From the NCBI GenBank assembly GCA_021790895.1, contig JAJYFM010000024.1, positions 1 through 32,633 of the forward strand: a stretch of DNA of 32,633 nt. The letters are read 5' to 3'. The translations under genes and the position numbers were made by a program. This document shows positions 22,851-31,442 of this stretch, one piece after another (position 1 is the stretch's first letter; each line of letters starts with the position of its first letter). Under the pieces are notes generated by a model, which worked only from the letters and a program-made list of their open reading frames with translations, was not told the DNA's origin and did no database searches. The DNA is from a bacterium. Lineage in GTDB: Bacteria; Vulcanimicrobiota; Vulcanimicrobiia; Vulcanimicrobiales; Vulcanimicrobiaceae.

Positions 22851-23659
22851 GCACTTCTTCTCCCTTGGGATGGTAACGCATAGCGTTCGATAGCGCGCGC
22901 CGCACCGTGGCGGGCAACGTCGAGCGTTACGCGGCCGACCGCTTCCCGGACGGCAGGCTCCGCGTTCCCCATCGCGACGCCGATGCCCGCCCAGCGCAGC
23001 ATCGGAAGATCGTTCGCCGAATCGCCGATCGCAAGGACGCGCTCGCGCGGAATCTGAAAATCGGCGCAGAGGCGCGCTAAGGCGCGCTCCTTCGTCGCTT
23101 CGCGCGCGGTCACCGCACACTCTTCAAACGCGCCCCAGCGTTCGAACTTTGCATGAACCGGCCGCCGAGAGAGCTCGCCGCGCACCGCTTCGACCGAGGC
23201 ATTTCCGAGAAAGCGCAGCATCGTCGGTGCACCCTCGCGCAGCAGGCGAAAATCCTCGACCTCAACCCAGTGCGGAGCGACCATATCGGGCATATAGCGT
23301 TCGCGCCCCGCGAGTCGGTGGAAGCGCTCCTCGTGATAGATCGCGAGATCGAGGTCGCGTTCGACGGCGAAATCGATCAGGTCGCGCGCCTGCTGGATCG
23401 GCACCGGAATATGCCCCAGGCTTCGGCCGCTCTGGAAATCCTTGGTGAGCGCTCCATGGCAGCAGATGACCGGCAGGTCGAGGCCGAGCTCGCGCGCGAG
23501 CATCGAGGGAAACTCCACCCCTCGTCCGGTCACGAGGACGACGCGCACGCCACGAGCAAGCGCTCGTTCGATCGCTTTTCGTTCCGGCTCGGCGACACGA
23601 TCGTCGGCCTGCAATAGCGTTCCATCGAGGTCGAGCGCGATAAGTTCTATCGGTATCAC
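22847..23659 (-). CDS. HAD-superfamily Cof-type phosphatase
   Basis: This 270-aa HAD-IIB hydrolase has the nucleophile motif IALDLDGTLL (Asp10, Asp12), motif II VVLVTGRG, a cap domain and the final AIGDSANDLPML with MGNAEPAV, all in Cof-family order. It probably dephosphorylates a sugar phosphate or a nucleotide-like compound such as FMN. The GTG start at 23659 has GAGG only two bases upstream, so translation start is a little uncertain. It opens the operon that runs to moaA and is divergent from the secreted unknown. Confidence 0.9.
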   Translation of the reverse strand: MIPIELIALDLDGTLLQADDRVAEPERKAIERALARGVRVVLVTGRGVEFPSMLARELGLDLPVICCHGALTKDFQSGRSLGHIPVPIQQARDLIDFAVERDLDLAIYHEERFHRLAGRERYMPDMVAPHWVEVEDFRLLREGAPTMLRFLGNASVEAVRGELSRRPVHAKFERWGAFEECAVTAREATKERALARLCADFQIPRERVLAIGDSANDLPMLRWAGIGVAMGNAEPAVREAVGRVTLDVARHGAARAIERYALPSQGRRSA

Positions 23660-23730
23660 GGCCTCATAGCATAACCGCTCCCGTCAATGTGAGGGGTGCG
23701 ACCATCGGCGGTCGAAGTGGCCGACGTATC

Positions 23731-24144
23731 GTGAAATCCTTCCCAACGACCGCTCGACGGAGGCTCACCCCGCTCCTCGCCCTCGCGATGGCGCTCGCGA
23801 TCGCGAGCCCGGCGCTCGCGCGTGCCGCCTGCACGAGCGAGGCATTCACGGTCGAGGGCTCGCCGTTGAGCATCGAACTCTGCTTGCTCTCCGTGACGCT
23901 CGATCCGTCGACGAGTTCGCGCGTCGCCCACGTCGAGGCGACCACCTCGACGCCGAGCCGCAGCGCAAACGCACAACTCGCGCTTTTGCTGCCGATGGGG
24001 AGTGCCTCGGCAAACGCCCCCGCCTCCATCGAACTCGCCCCGGTCGGCCTCGTCGGCACCCTGCACCTCACCCTGCACGTGACGCCCGACTCCGCATCGA
24101 TCGACTCGGCCCTGCTGACCCCAGGTGCGGTCATCATCAAATAG
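23731..24144 (+). CDS. Secreted protein of unknown function
   Basis: This protein of about 137 aa has an obvious signal peptide (RRRLTPLLALAMALAIASPA, cut near ALARA) and a mature beta-rich part. That part includes AFTVEGSPLSIELCLLSVTL with two cysteines (CTSE and ELCL) that could pair, and LHLTLHVTPDSASIDSALLT. I do not recognise a family. The frame is open from GTG 23689, and I chose GTG 23731 because the signal peptide begins there. Neither has a good ribosome binding site. It is monocistronic between divergent HAD and the next plus-strand gene. Confidence 0.6.
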   Translation: MKSFPTTARRRLTPLLALAMALAIASPALARAACTSEAFTVEGSPLSIELCLLSVTLDPSTSSRVAHVEATTSTPSRSANAQLALLLPMGSASANAPASIELAPVGLVGTLHLTLHVTPDSASIDSALLTPGAVIIK

Positions 24145-24249
24145 AGCGAAACCGAGTTCGATTCGAAGGCGTTAAGAGCAAACATGCGGCGACGTTACAT
24201 CGCGTATAACTCAGCAAAAATACCCGACGGCTGTCGATAGAGGTTTCTT

Positions 24250-25698
24250 TTGTCCTTTCCATCCACCATCTCCGATCTGACCGCACGCGACCGCGCGCTC
24301 AAGGTCGAAGCAGCGATTCCCCCGGGGCTCTTCCGGGTTGAGAACGAAGAAGACCGCATCGCATGGCGGGTCGCTCCCGAGCCCTTCGGGCTCTCGGTCG
24401 AGCAGTTCTCGCAGATCGAACGCATCGGAAACGATCTCCTCCGCTTTTATAAGGCGCTCAATTCGTTGTACGCGCGCAGCGTGCGCGGTACGGCGCCCGC
24501 CTTCATCGCCGAATATCTCGACATGGGAAAGCCCGAGCACATCGTCCGGCTCTCGCGGCAGAATCGTTTCAAAAATGATATTCCGGCGGTAATACGCCCC
24601 GATCTGCTCATCACCGATAGTGGTTTTATCGCCTCGGAACTCGACAGCGTTCCCGGTGGAATGGGCTTTGTCGGCGCGATGGCGGAGGCGTACAGCTCGG
24701 TGGGGATCGAGAGTGTCGGCGGACGCGACGGCATGGCGCGCGGCTTCGCCGAGATCTTTGCAGCGCAGTGCGGGAAAGAGCACCCGAGTGTCGCCGTCGT
24801 CGTCTCGGAGGAGTCGGGCGACTACCGTGCCGAGATGTCCTGGCTCGCCGCCGACGTCGCGCGTTTAGGAATCGCCGATATCGCCGTCGTCCGTCCCGAG
24901 CAGGTGATCTTCACCGAGGATGCGCTCTTCGTCAGAGATGAGGCCGGAAACGAGCGTCGCATCGATGCGATCTACCGGAACTTCGAACTCTTCGATCTGC
25001 TCAACGTTCCGAAACAAGAGCTCATGCTCTATGCGGCGCGCCATCAGCGCGTGCGCATGACGCCGCCGCCGAAAGCGCACTTAGAAGAAAAACTCTCCTT
25101 TGCCTTGCTCCACCACTACGCGCTCGAACGGCTCTGGGTCGGCGAGCTCGGCGAAGAGCTTTTCATTCGCCTGCGCACGCTCTTTCCAGAAACCTGGATT
25201 CTCGATCCGCGCCCGCTACCGCCGCAGGCAGCAATCGTCGGCGTAACGCTCGCCGGGCGCCCGGTCGACGACTTCATGCACCTCGCCGAACTCACGAAGA
25301 GCGAACGCGAATATGTCGTGAAGCCATCGGGCTTCTCCGAACTTGCCTGGGGCTCGCGCGGCGTCAAGGTCGCGAACGATCTCACGCGCGATGAATGGAG
25401 CGAGGCGTTACGGAACGGCCTCGCGCTCTTCGAAAAAACGCCGCATATCTTGCAGCGCTTTCATAAACCGAAACGCGTGCGCCAAAGTTATCTCGACCGA
25501 CGCAGCGATGAGATTCGTACCTTCGACGGACGCGTTCGTCTCTGCCCGTACTATTTCGTGGTCGGCGAGAGCGTTCGCGTCGGCGGGATCCTCGCGACGG
25601 TCGCTCCGGCCGATAAGCGCCTCATTCACGGAATGACCGACGCCGTCATGGCCTCCTGCGCGGTCGTTCCCAAGCAGGCGTCGGCGGAGAGCCGCTAA
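24250..25698 (+). CDS. ATP-grasp-like ligase of unknown substrate
   Basis: This 482-aa protein has features of glutathionylspermidine-synthase-like or carboxylate-amine ligase folds. These include DSGFIASELDSVPGGMGFVG (about residues 122-141), VVSEESGDYRAEMSWLA, IDAIYRNFELFDLLNVPK, and a C-terminal nucleotide-binding half with YVVKPSGFSELAWGSRGVKV and PHILQRFHKPKRVRQSYL. These resemble the KP-glycine-loop and IxQ strand of ATP-grasp enzymes. The start is TTG (24250), with AGAGG six bases upstream. The 3' end overlaps the convergent aminotransferase by 4 bp. No substrate can be named. The call is from motif shape only. Confidence 0.6.
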   Translation: MSFPSTISDLTARDRALKVEAAIPPGLFRVENEEDRIAWRVAPEPFGLSVEQFSQIERIGNDLLRFYKALNSLYARSVRGTAPAFIAEYLDMGKPEHIVRLSRQNRFKNDIPAVIRPDLLITDSGFIASELDSVPGGMGFVGAMAEAYSSVGIESVGGRDGMARGFAEIFAAQCGKEHPSVAVVVSEESGDYRAEMSWLAADVARLGIADIAVVRPEQVIFTEDALFVRDEAGNERRIDAIYRNFELFDLLNVPKQELMLYAARHQRVRMTPPPKAHLEEKLSFALLHHYALERLWVGELGEELFIRLRTLFPETWILDPRPLPPQAAIVGVTLAGRPVDDFMHLAELTKSEREYVVKPSGFSELAWGSRGVKVANDLTRDEWSEALRNGLALFEKTPHILQRFHKPKRVRQSYLDRRSDEIRTFDGRVRLCPYYFVVGESVRVGGILATVAPADKRLIHGMTDAVMASCAVVPKQASAESR

Positions 25699-26834
25699 AC
25701 CTGCGCCGCGAGCGCGGCGAGAAACGCATCGATCTCACCGAGCGTGGTATAGCCGTGCGGCGAGACGCGAATGCCGTTCGCACGCCAGGTGGTGACGAAA
25801 CCCTCGCTCTGTAATGCGCGACCGAGTGCGATGCTCTCGCGTCCCGCAACCGAGAACGTGAGGATTCCCGATACTCCGGCGCCACCGGGGCGCTCGAGCA
25901 CATTCGCGCCGAGCGCGCGCACGCCGGCGTCGAGGCGCGCACGCAGCGCGGCGATATGTCGTTCGATCCGCGCGATTCCCACGCTTTGGAAAAGCTCGAG
26001 CGAGGTTGCCAACGAGAGCGCGCCGATGAAGTTCGGCGTACCGCCTTCGAAGCGCGATGCATTCTCGATCCACCCTTGCGTGCCGTTGTGGAAGGCCCAC
26101 ATATCGGCGACGCTGCGCCATCCCGGTGCGGCAACGCGCAAACGATCGCGCAATGCCGGGCTCACGTAGAGCAACGCGACGCCTTGCAGCGCGCAGAGCC
26201 ACTTCGCACCTCCCGCGTAGAGCGCATCGATGCCGATCTCCCGAACATCGAGTTCGAGCGCGCCGAGTCCTTGAATTGCATCGACGACGATCGCAACCCC
26301 GCGTGCGCGAGCGACCGCCGCGAGAGCGGCGAGATCGTGACGTGCCCCGTCGGCATACGCGATCCATGAAAGCGCGAGAACGCGCGTCCGCTCCCCGATT
26401 TCGCGCGCGAGTCGCGCCGAATCGAGCACCGCGCGCGAACAATCGAGTTCGCGGACGATGACGCCGCGCTCGCGAAGTGCGCGCCACGGCCAGGCATTGC
26501 TCGGAAACTCTTCGGCCGGCACGAGCACTTCGTCGCCGGGGCGCAGGTCGAAGCCCTGCGCGAGCACGTTCGCTCCCTCGCTGGTATTGCGGAGCAGCGC
26601 GATATCGGCTCCGCTCGCACCGATCGCGACGCCGACGCGCTCGCGATACTCCGCCATCGCCCCCTCGTACGGGAAAGTCCCGATCACTCCGCCCTTCGCG
26701 TGTGCGTCGACAAAGGCGTGGAGCGCCGCTGCAGTGGGTGTCGGCAGAACGCCGACCGCGGCGTGGTTGAGGTAGACGCGGCCGTTGGTTACCGCAAAGA
26801 GCGACGGATCGAGCGGTGGAGCGGACTCCGCCAC
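25695..26834 (-). CDS. Class V aminotransferase / cysteine desulfurase-like PLP enzyme
   Basis: This 379-aa fold-type I PLP enzyme has VYLNHAAVGVLPTPTAAALH at the start, LRNTSEGANVLAQGF, PAEEFPSNAWPW, DAIQGLGALELDV and the Schiff-base region LYAGGAKWLCALQG (the likely Lys). Near the end are FEGGTPNFIGALSLATSLEL and VSPHGYTTLGEIDAF. It resembles isopenicillin-epimerase or SufS relatives, and I cannot name the substrate. A cysteine desulfurase would be useful to the molybdopterin sulfur pathway nearby, but nothing shows that link. The gene starts 1 bp after the phoU stop. Confidence 0.88.
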   Translation of the reverse strand: MAESAPPLDPSLFAVTNGRVYLNHAAVGVLPTPTAAALHAFVDAHAKGGVIGTFPYEGAMAEYRERVGVAIGASGADIALLRNTSEGANVLAQGFDLRPGDEVLVPAEEFPSNAWPWRALRERGVIVRELDCSRAVLDSARLAREIGERTRVLALSWIAYADGARHDLAALAAVARARGVAIVVDAIQGLGALELDVREIGIDALYAGGAKWLCALQGVALLYVSPALRDRLRVAAPGWRSVADMWAFHNGTQGWIENASRFEGGTPNFIGALSLATSLELFQSVGIARIERHIAALRARLDAGVRALGANVLERPGGAGVSGILTFSVAGRESIALGRALQSEGFVTTWRANGIRVSPHGYTTLGEIDAFLAALAAQV

Positions 26835-26835
26835 G

Positions 26836-27468
26836 TTATTCGCCGATCATGTCTTTCGTGTGCCACGCGATATTGCTCGCGCGGTCACCGACGCGTTCGA
26901 CGGCGGTGAGCACGAACAGGTAACGCGTGCCGGAGGTAACGAGTTCGGAGTCGCGTTGCATCTCCTCTTGCAGCAGCGTGATGCTCCGCTTATAGAGACG
27001 GTCGACGTCGTCGTCGCGGGCGATGACTTCGGTTGCAAGTTCGGAATCGCGCTCGGTGTAGGCACGCATCGCATCGAGCAGCATTCCGTGGGCGACGGCG
27101 GCGATACGATCGATCTCTACCTTCTGCGGACGCAACGCGGTATCTGCGAGTTTTATCGCATTTTTCGCGATCTCGACGGCATAGTCGCCGACGCGCTCCA
27201 GATCGGTCGCGATCTCGAGCATCGCCGCGATCTCGCGCAGCTCTCCGGCAACCGGCTGCTGGCGCCAGATCAACTCGATACAGTGCGACTCGATCTTGCG
27301 ACGAAGGTCGTCGATGACGTCATCACCGGCAACGACGCGGGCGCCGGTCGCTTCATCGCGGCGCTCGAGCGCATCGACGCTGACGCGAATGGCATCGCCG
27401 ACCAATGCGCCGAGACGCACGACATCAAGCCGGGTCCCTTCTAATGCCTCATGATACGCTGTCCGCAT
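26836..27468 (-). CDS. phoU: Phosphate signalling complex protein PhoU
   Basis: PhoU is the helical regulator linking the Pst phosphate transporter with PhoR. The 210-aa protein has two three-helix repeats. The first includes EIAAMLEIATDLERVGDYAV (the conserved D-x-E-R-(I/V)-G-D metal-site helix), and the second includes FVLTAVERVGDRASNIAWHT. No pst or pho genes are present here. It is followed after 1 bp by the aminotransferase. The upstream 98 bp are shared with divergent hbd. Confidence 0.94.
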   Translation of the reverse strand: MRTAYHEALEGTRLDVVRLGALVGDAIRVSVDALERRDEATGARVVAGDDVIDDLRRKIESHCIELIWRQQPVAGELREIAAMLEIATDLERVGDYAVEIAKNAIKLADTALRPQKVEIDRIAAVAHGMLLDAMRAYTERDSELATEVIARDDDVDRLYKRSITLLQEEMQRDSELVTSGTRYLFVLTAVERVGDRASNIAWHTKDMIGE

Positions 27469-27566
27469 CGATACCGTACTCCCCTTTCCCTAGGGTGATA
27501 CCGACGCGAGGACGAAAGCACCTGCGCTCTTTATCTCATTTTTAAGGAAGCGAGAGGTTTCTACAC

Positions 27567-28421
27567 GTGTCTAAGATTCGTACGGTCGGCGTCTGCGGTG
27601 CCGGCCTCATGGGTAACGGGATCGCGCAGACCGCCGCGAGTGCCGGGTTCGACGTCGTCATCATGGAAGTCGCCGAGGCCCCCCTCCAGCGCGGGCTCGC
27701 ATCGATCGCCAAGTCACTCGATAAGTTTGTCGAAAAAGGCAAGCTCCCTCAAGGCGAGCGCGATGCAATCGTCGGACGCATCAAGGGAACGACGAAGATC
27801 GCCGATCTCAAGGATTGCGATCTGGTGATCGAGGCGATCGTCGAAAATCCCGAAGCAAAGAAGTCGCTCTTCAAACAACTCGACGAGCTCTTGGCGCCGC
27901 ATGCGATCATCTGCACCAACACATCGAGTTTTTGCGTCATCGAGCTCGCCGCGACGACCAAACGTCCCAATCGCGTCGCGGGGCTCCATTTCTTCAATCC
28001 GGTTCCGATTATGAAACTCGTCGAGGTCGTGCGCACGATCGCGACGACGCAAGATACGATCGACGAACTCTATGCCTTCGCGAAGAAACTCGGCAAAGAA
28101 CCGATCCTCGCGCAAGATACCCCGGGCTTCGTCGTCAATCGTCTGCTGATTCCTTATCTTCTCTATGCGATTCGTTGCTACGAAGGCGGACTCGCAAGCA
28201 AAGAAGATATCGATAAAGGCATGAAACTCGGCTGCGGCTACCCGATGGGGCCGCTTGAGCTCCTCGATTTCGTCGGACTCGACACCACCTATTATATCGC
28301 GCAGATCATGTTCGAAGAATTCAAGGATCCGATGATGGCTGCACCGCCGTTGCTCAAGCGCATGGTTCTCGCCGGACGGCACGGCCGCAAGAGCGGCAAA
28401 GGTTTCTACGATTATGAGTGA
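27567..28421 (+). CDS. hbd: 3-hydroxybutyryl-CoA dehydrogenase
   Basis: An NAD(P)-dependent enzyme that interconverts 3-hydroxybutyryl-CoA and acetoacetyl-CoA. The 284-aa protein has the Rossmann motif VGVCGAGLMGNGIAQTAASA, LVIEAIVENPEAKKSLFKQL, TNTSSFCVIELA, the active-site GLHFFNPVPIMKLVEVV (His, Glu) and QDTPGFVVNRLLIPYLLYAI. The end GKGFYDYE is typical. The start is a GTG (27567) with GAGAGG nine bases before it. The last 8 bp overlap the enoyl-CoA hydratase start, so the pair is coupled. Confidence 0.95.
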   Translation: MSKIRTVGVCGAGLMGNGIAQTAASAGFDVVIMEVAEAPLQRGLASIAKSLDKFVEKGKLPQGERDAIVGRIKGTTKIADLKDCDLVIEAIVENPEAKKSLFKQLDELLAPHAIICTNTSSFCVIELAATTKRPNRVAGLHFFNPVPIMKLVEVVRTIATTQDTIDELYAFAKKLGKEPILAQDTPGFVVNRLLIPYLLYAIRCYEGGLASKEDIDKGMKLGCGYPMGPLELLDFVGLDTTYYIAQIMFEEFKDPMMAAPPLLKRMVLAGRHGRKSGKGFYDYE

Positions 28422-29205
28422 GAGCGCGAGCAACATTCGCGTCAGCGAGGCCGGGCCGATTGCGACGATCACGCTCGAACGCCCGGCCGTCCTCAACGCC
28501 CTCAACGCCGCGCTGCTCGACGAGCTCTCGCGCGCGCTCGCCGCGCTCGATGCACGCCCGGAGATTCGCGCGATCGTGCTCACCGGCTCGGGGGAGAAAG
28601 CCTTTGCTGCAGGCGCCGATATCGGCGAACTCAATGCAATTCCCAATGCCGGTGCCGGCGCTGACAAGTCGCGCGTCGGTCAGCAGATCACCACGCAGAT
28701 CGAGTCGCTCTCGAAGCCGGTGATCGCTGCGGTCAACGGATTCGCGCTCGGCGGCGGCTGCGAACTGGCGATGGCCTGCGATATCCGCATCGCATCGGAG
28801 AATGCGAAATTCGGCCAACCCGAGGTGAATCTCGGCCTGATTCCGGGATACGGCGGCTCCCAGCGTAGCACGCGCTACGTCGGGAAAGGCATGGCGCTCT
28901 ACCTCTGCCTGACCGGCGAGATCATCGACGCGCAGGAGGCGCTGCGCATCGGTCTCGTCGAGCGGGTCGTTCCCCTCGCGGGCTTGTTGGAGGAAGCACA
29001 CCGCATCGCCGGTGCGATCGCCGCCAAAGCACCGCTCGCGATCGCGGCCTGCAAACGTGCGATCCATCGCGGGGAGCATCTCTCGCTCGCCGACGCGCTT
29101 GAAATCGAGGCGATGGAGTTCGGTCTCCTCGTCGACACCAAAGATTTCCGCGAGGGCACGAGTGCGTTTCTTGAGAAGCGCAAAGCCGTTTGGTCCGGCA
29201 AATAG
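28414..29205 (+). CDS. Enoyl-CoA hydratase / crotonase
   Basis: This 263-aa crotonase-fold hydratase acts on crotonyl-CoA or related enoyl-CoA. It has IATITLERPAVLNALNAALL, the oxyanion-hole GEKAFAAGADIGEL, AVNGFALGGGCELAMACDIR with one catalytic Glu, and GQPEVNLGLIPGYGGSQRST with the second. The order and length match crotonase/FadB-type hydratases. It overlaps hbd by 8 bp, and with hbd and thiolase gives three steps of short-chain acyl-CoA metabolism. Whether it works in beta-oxidation or synthesis is not shown. Confidence 0.94.
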   Translation: MSESASNIRVSEAGPIATITLERPAVLNALNAALLDELSRALAALDARPEIRAIVLTGSGEKAFAAGADIGELNAIPNAGAGADKSRVGQQITTQIESLSKPVIAAVNGFALGGGCELAMACDIRIASENAKFGQPEVNLGLIPGYGGSQRSTRYVGKGMALYLCLTGEIIDAQEALRIGLVERVVPLAGLLEEAHRIAGAIAAKAPLAIAACKRAIHRGEHLSLADALEIEAMEFGLLVDTKDFREGTSAFLEKRKAVWSGK

Positions 29206-29297
29206 GGTTTTTGCTTTACGCAAACTTGATTTAAAGGCGCTCCTCGTCGACAATTTCGTCGCAGAACGCCGCTGCAATCCGACAGAAGTCGCTTTCG

Positions 29298-30851
29298 ATG
29301 TTTCTACAGCGAGCGTTCTTCTCTGCTACTGCTGCATTCGCTGCGTTAGCACTCGCCGCATGTGGTGGATCGAATGCCACCTTTCTCCCGTCGCAACCGT
29401 CGGCGCCAGCCGCGGTTGCGACCCCGGCCACCGTTCCGGGATTTACGAGCGGACTTACCACCCCGCTAACCTTCAATATCACGATCCCGTCGCCGGGTCT
29501 CGGCGCCGTGAGCGGTGTCGCGGTCAGCGGCAACATCATCGGCCAGCCCGCCCAGTCGGTGACCGCCCCCTGTACGCCGACCGGCTGCAGCGTGACGATC
29601 CCGAACGCCCCCGTCGGGCCGAGCGGCTACGTCATCAACCTCACGGCGGGAGCGAGCCTGCTCTCGACCGCCACCATCGGCCAATATGTCCTCTACCACG
29701 CGCAGAGCGTCGGCCTGAGTTTCGGCGGCACGATCGCATCGGTCAAGCTCTCCGTCGAGCCGACGACCGTGAAGATCGGGACGGCACAGAACGTTCTCCT
29801 CACGCTCCTGGCCTACGACGCGAGCGGCAACCGGATCGTCGGCTCGCAGCCGCTCTCGACGCCGGTGCTCGTCACCGCGCCGAGCAACGCCCCCGGCAGC
29901 TTGCCGGTCATTCAGTTTACGAGCGCCAACCAGCGCTTGACCTTCGCCTATAACGGCGGCGCATCCGGATATGGAGCAACGACCTTCACCGGCAGTGTCG
30001 GATCGCTCAGCGGCACGGCAACGCTCGTCGAACACATTCCCAACGACACGACCGTCGTCAACGGCGTCACGCAGGATGTCGGCGGCGATCAACGGATGAC
30101 CAACGAGATGGCCGCCGCCTTCGGTGACGGCAGCGTCACCTTCAGCGGCTCGGCGCGTCGACCGCTCGCATTGCGGCTTCCGCTGTCGGCGACGATCGCG
30201 GTGCGTCCCCCGAGCGGCAGCCAGGGTTCGCAGAGCTCCTGCGTCGCCTGGGCGACCGGGTATATGACCGCTTCGACGATCTCGGGTGCGCGTTTCAATT
30301 ACTCGAGTTTTCTTACTGGAACGGGCGCACCCGATTACACGAAGATCCTCTCGCCGGCGTTCGTCTACAACCAAATCAATCGCGGACGCGATGCCGGAAG
30401 CCTTGAGTCCGATGCATTAACGCTGCTCATCGCCAAGGGCGACGCGCCGTGGGTCGATATGCCTTTCAACGAGACCGATTACCTCGCCCAACCGACGGCG
30501 ACGGCGTTCGCCGCGGCGTTACCGAACAAGATCACGAATTTCACCTATCTGCCGCGCACCGACGTCAACGGCATCGCCCAAATCAAAGCCTCGATTGCAG
30601 CCGGCGTTCCGGTACTCTGGGGCGCAAACGTCGACGCCGGCTTCTCCAATCTGACGGCAAACGATATCTGGAGCGGCCCGACGGCGACCGGCGGCGGACA
30701 CGCGATGACGATCGTCGGGTACGACGACACGAAAGGGGCGTTCATCGTCGCGAATTCCTGGGGGCCGACGTGGGCGAACAACGGCACGTTCTATCTCGCC
30801 TATACTGCCTGGAACATCCCCTCCTCCGACACGTTTATCGTTAATCCGTAG
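29298..30851 (+). CDS. Papain-like (C1A) cysteine peptidase lipoprotein
   Basis: This is a 517-aa secreted lipoprotein with lipobox LALAAC (Cys22). Residues about 50-300 are Thr/Val/Ser-rich beta sequence, probably Ig-like. The C-terminal part (about 300-517) is a C1A protease domain. It has SQGSQSSCVAWATGY (oxyanion Gln309, catalytic Cys315), GGGHAMTIVGYDD (His468) and FIVANSWGPTWANNGTFY (Asn486). This aligns with papain's NQGSCGSCWAF, HAV and NSWG regions. No classical inhibitory propeptide is visible. The ATG has only a weak ribosome binding site. It is followed by a strong terminator. Confidence 0.88.
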   Translation: MFLQRAFFSATAAFAALALAACGGSNATFLPSQPSAPAAVATPATVPGFTSGLTTPLTFNITIPSPGLGAVSGVAVSGNIIGQPAQSVTAPCTPTGCSVTIPNAPVGPSGYVINLTAGASLLSTATIGQYVLYHAQSVGLSFGGTIASVKLSVEPTTVKIGTAQNVLLTLLAYDASGNRIVGSQPLSTPVLVTAPSNAPGSLPVIQFTSANQRLTFAYNGGASGYGATTFTGSVGSLSGTATLVEHIPNDTTVVNGVTQDVGGDQRMTNEMAAAFGDGSVTFSGSARRPLALRLPLSATIAVRPPSGSQGSQSSCVAWATGYMTASTISGARFNYSSFLTGTGAPDYTKILSPAFVYNQINRGRDAGSLESDALTLLIAKGDAPWVDMPFNETDYLAQPTATAFAAALPNKITNFTYLPRTDVNGIAQIKASIAAGVPVLWGANVDAGFSNLTANDIWSGPTATGGGHAMTIVGYDDTKGAFIVANSWGPTWANNGTFYLAYTAWNIPSSDTFIVNP

Positions 30852-30866
30852 ACGAGATCCGGCGAT

Positions 30867-30906
30867 AGAAAAAGCGGTAGGAGCCTCTGCTTCTACCGCT
30901 TTTTCT
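30867..30906. terminator. Bidirectional terminator between protease and thioredoxin-like gene
   Basis: AGAAAAAGCGGTAG (30867-30880) pairs perfectly with CTACCGCTTTTTCT (30893-30906). The stem extends inward with GAGC/GCTT including one wobble, leaving a 4-nt loop. A-run and T-run flanks suit termination from both sides, and the convergent genes end on either side. The 3' arm overlaps the last codons of the thioredoxin-like gene. Confidence 0.85.
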
Positions 30907-31441
30907 GAAGATGTTGCAATGCATTGCTCATCGCCGGCCCAATAGCCGGGTTGAAGCCGGTCCAGGTCGCGCGGATATATCCGCGCGGATCGATCACCAC
31001 CATCGTTGGAAAACCGAGGATTTGAAAGTATCCCCGCGAGAGTTGCTGCGGGTCGAGAACGACATGGTGCATGCCGTGCGCGATAGCGAAGCGGCGGACG
31101 GCAGCGCGCGATTCACCGACATCGACAGGAACGACGAGCGCTTGCGGGTGCGAGCGTTCCCACGCCTGAACGAGCGGTAACTCCGCGCGACACGGTGTGC
31201 ACCAGGTCGCAAAGAAATCCAGGAAGAGCACGTGACCGCGCGTCGACTCGACGGTGAACGGTGCGCCGCCGTTCAGGCGCGTGAAGGCCACGTGCGGTGC
31301 GGGAAAGACGCCGGGCGCATTGAGAAAACGCGGCGCGATGAAGACTTTCCAGAGCGCGAAGAGGATCACGACGGCCGCTGCAATATCGAGCAGACGCCCC
31401 CACGGCACGCGCGCGCGCGGGGGCATCTGCGGATCGCTCAC
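30893..31441 (-). CDS. TlpA/ResA-like membrane-anchored thioredoxin
   Basis: This 182-aa extracytoplasmic disulfide-exchange protein has one N-terminal membrane anchor (LLDIAAAVVILFALWKVFIA) and a thioredoxin fold. The fold has HVLFLDFFATWCTPCRAELP (active-site Cys81 and Cys84, WCTPC) and GFPTMVVIDPRGYI with the cis-Pro. Such proteins reduce apocytochrome c or other envelope thiols. A cytochrome c gene at 14910-15245 in the same window is a possible but unproven client. The GTG start at 31441 has GGAG before it. The preceding thiolase stops 1 bp upstream, so it is part of the thiolase transcript. Confidence 0.9.
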   Translation of the reverse strand: MSDPQMPPRARVPWGRLLDIAAAVVILFALWKVFIAPRFLNAPGVFPAPHVAFTRLNGGAPFTVESTRGHVLFLDFFATWCTPCRAELPLVQAWERSHPQALVVPVDVGESRAAVRRFAIAHGMHHVVLDPQQLSRGYFQILGFPTMVVIDPRGYIRATWTGFNPAIGPAMSNALQHLQKKR

Positions 31442-31442
31442 G

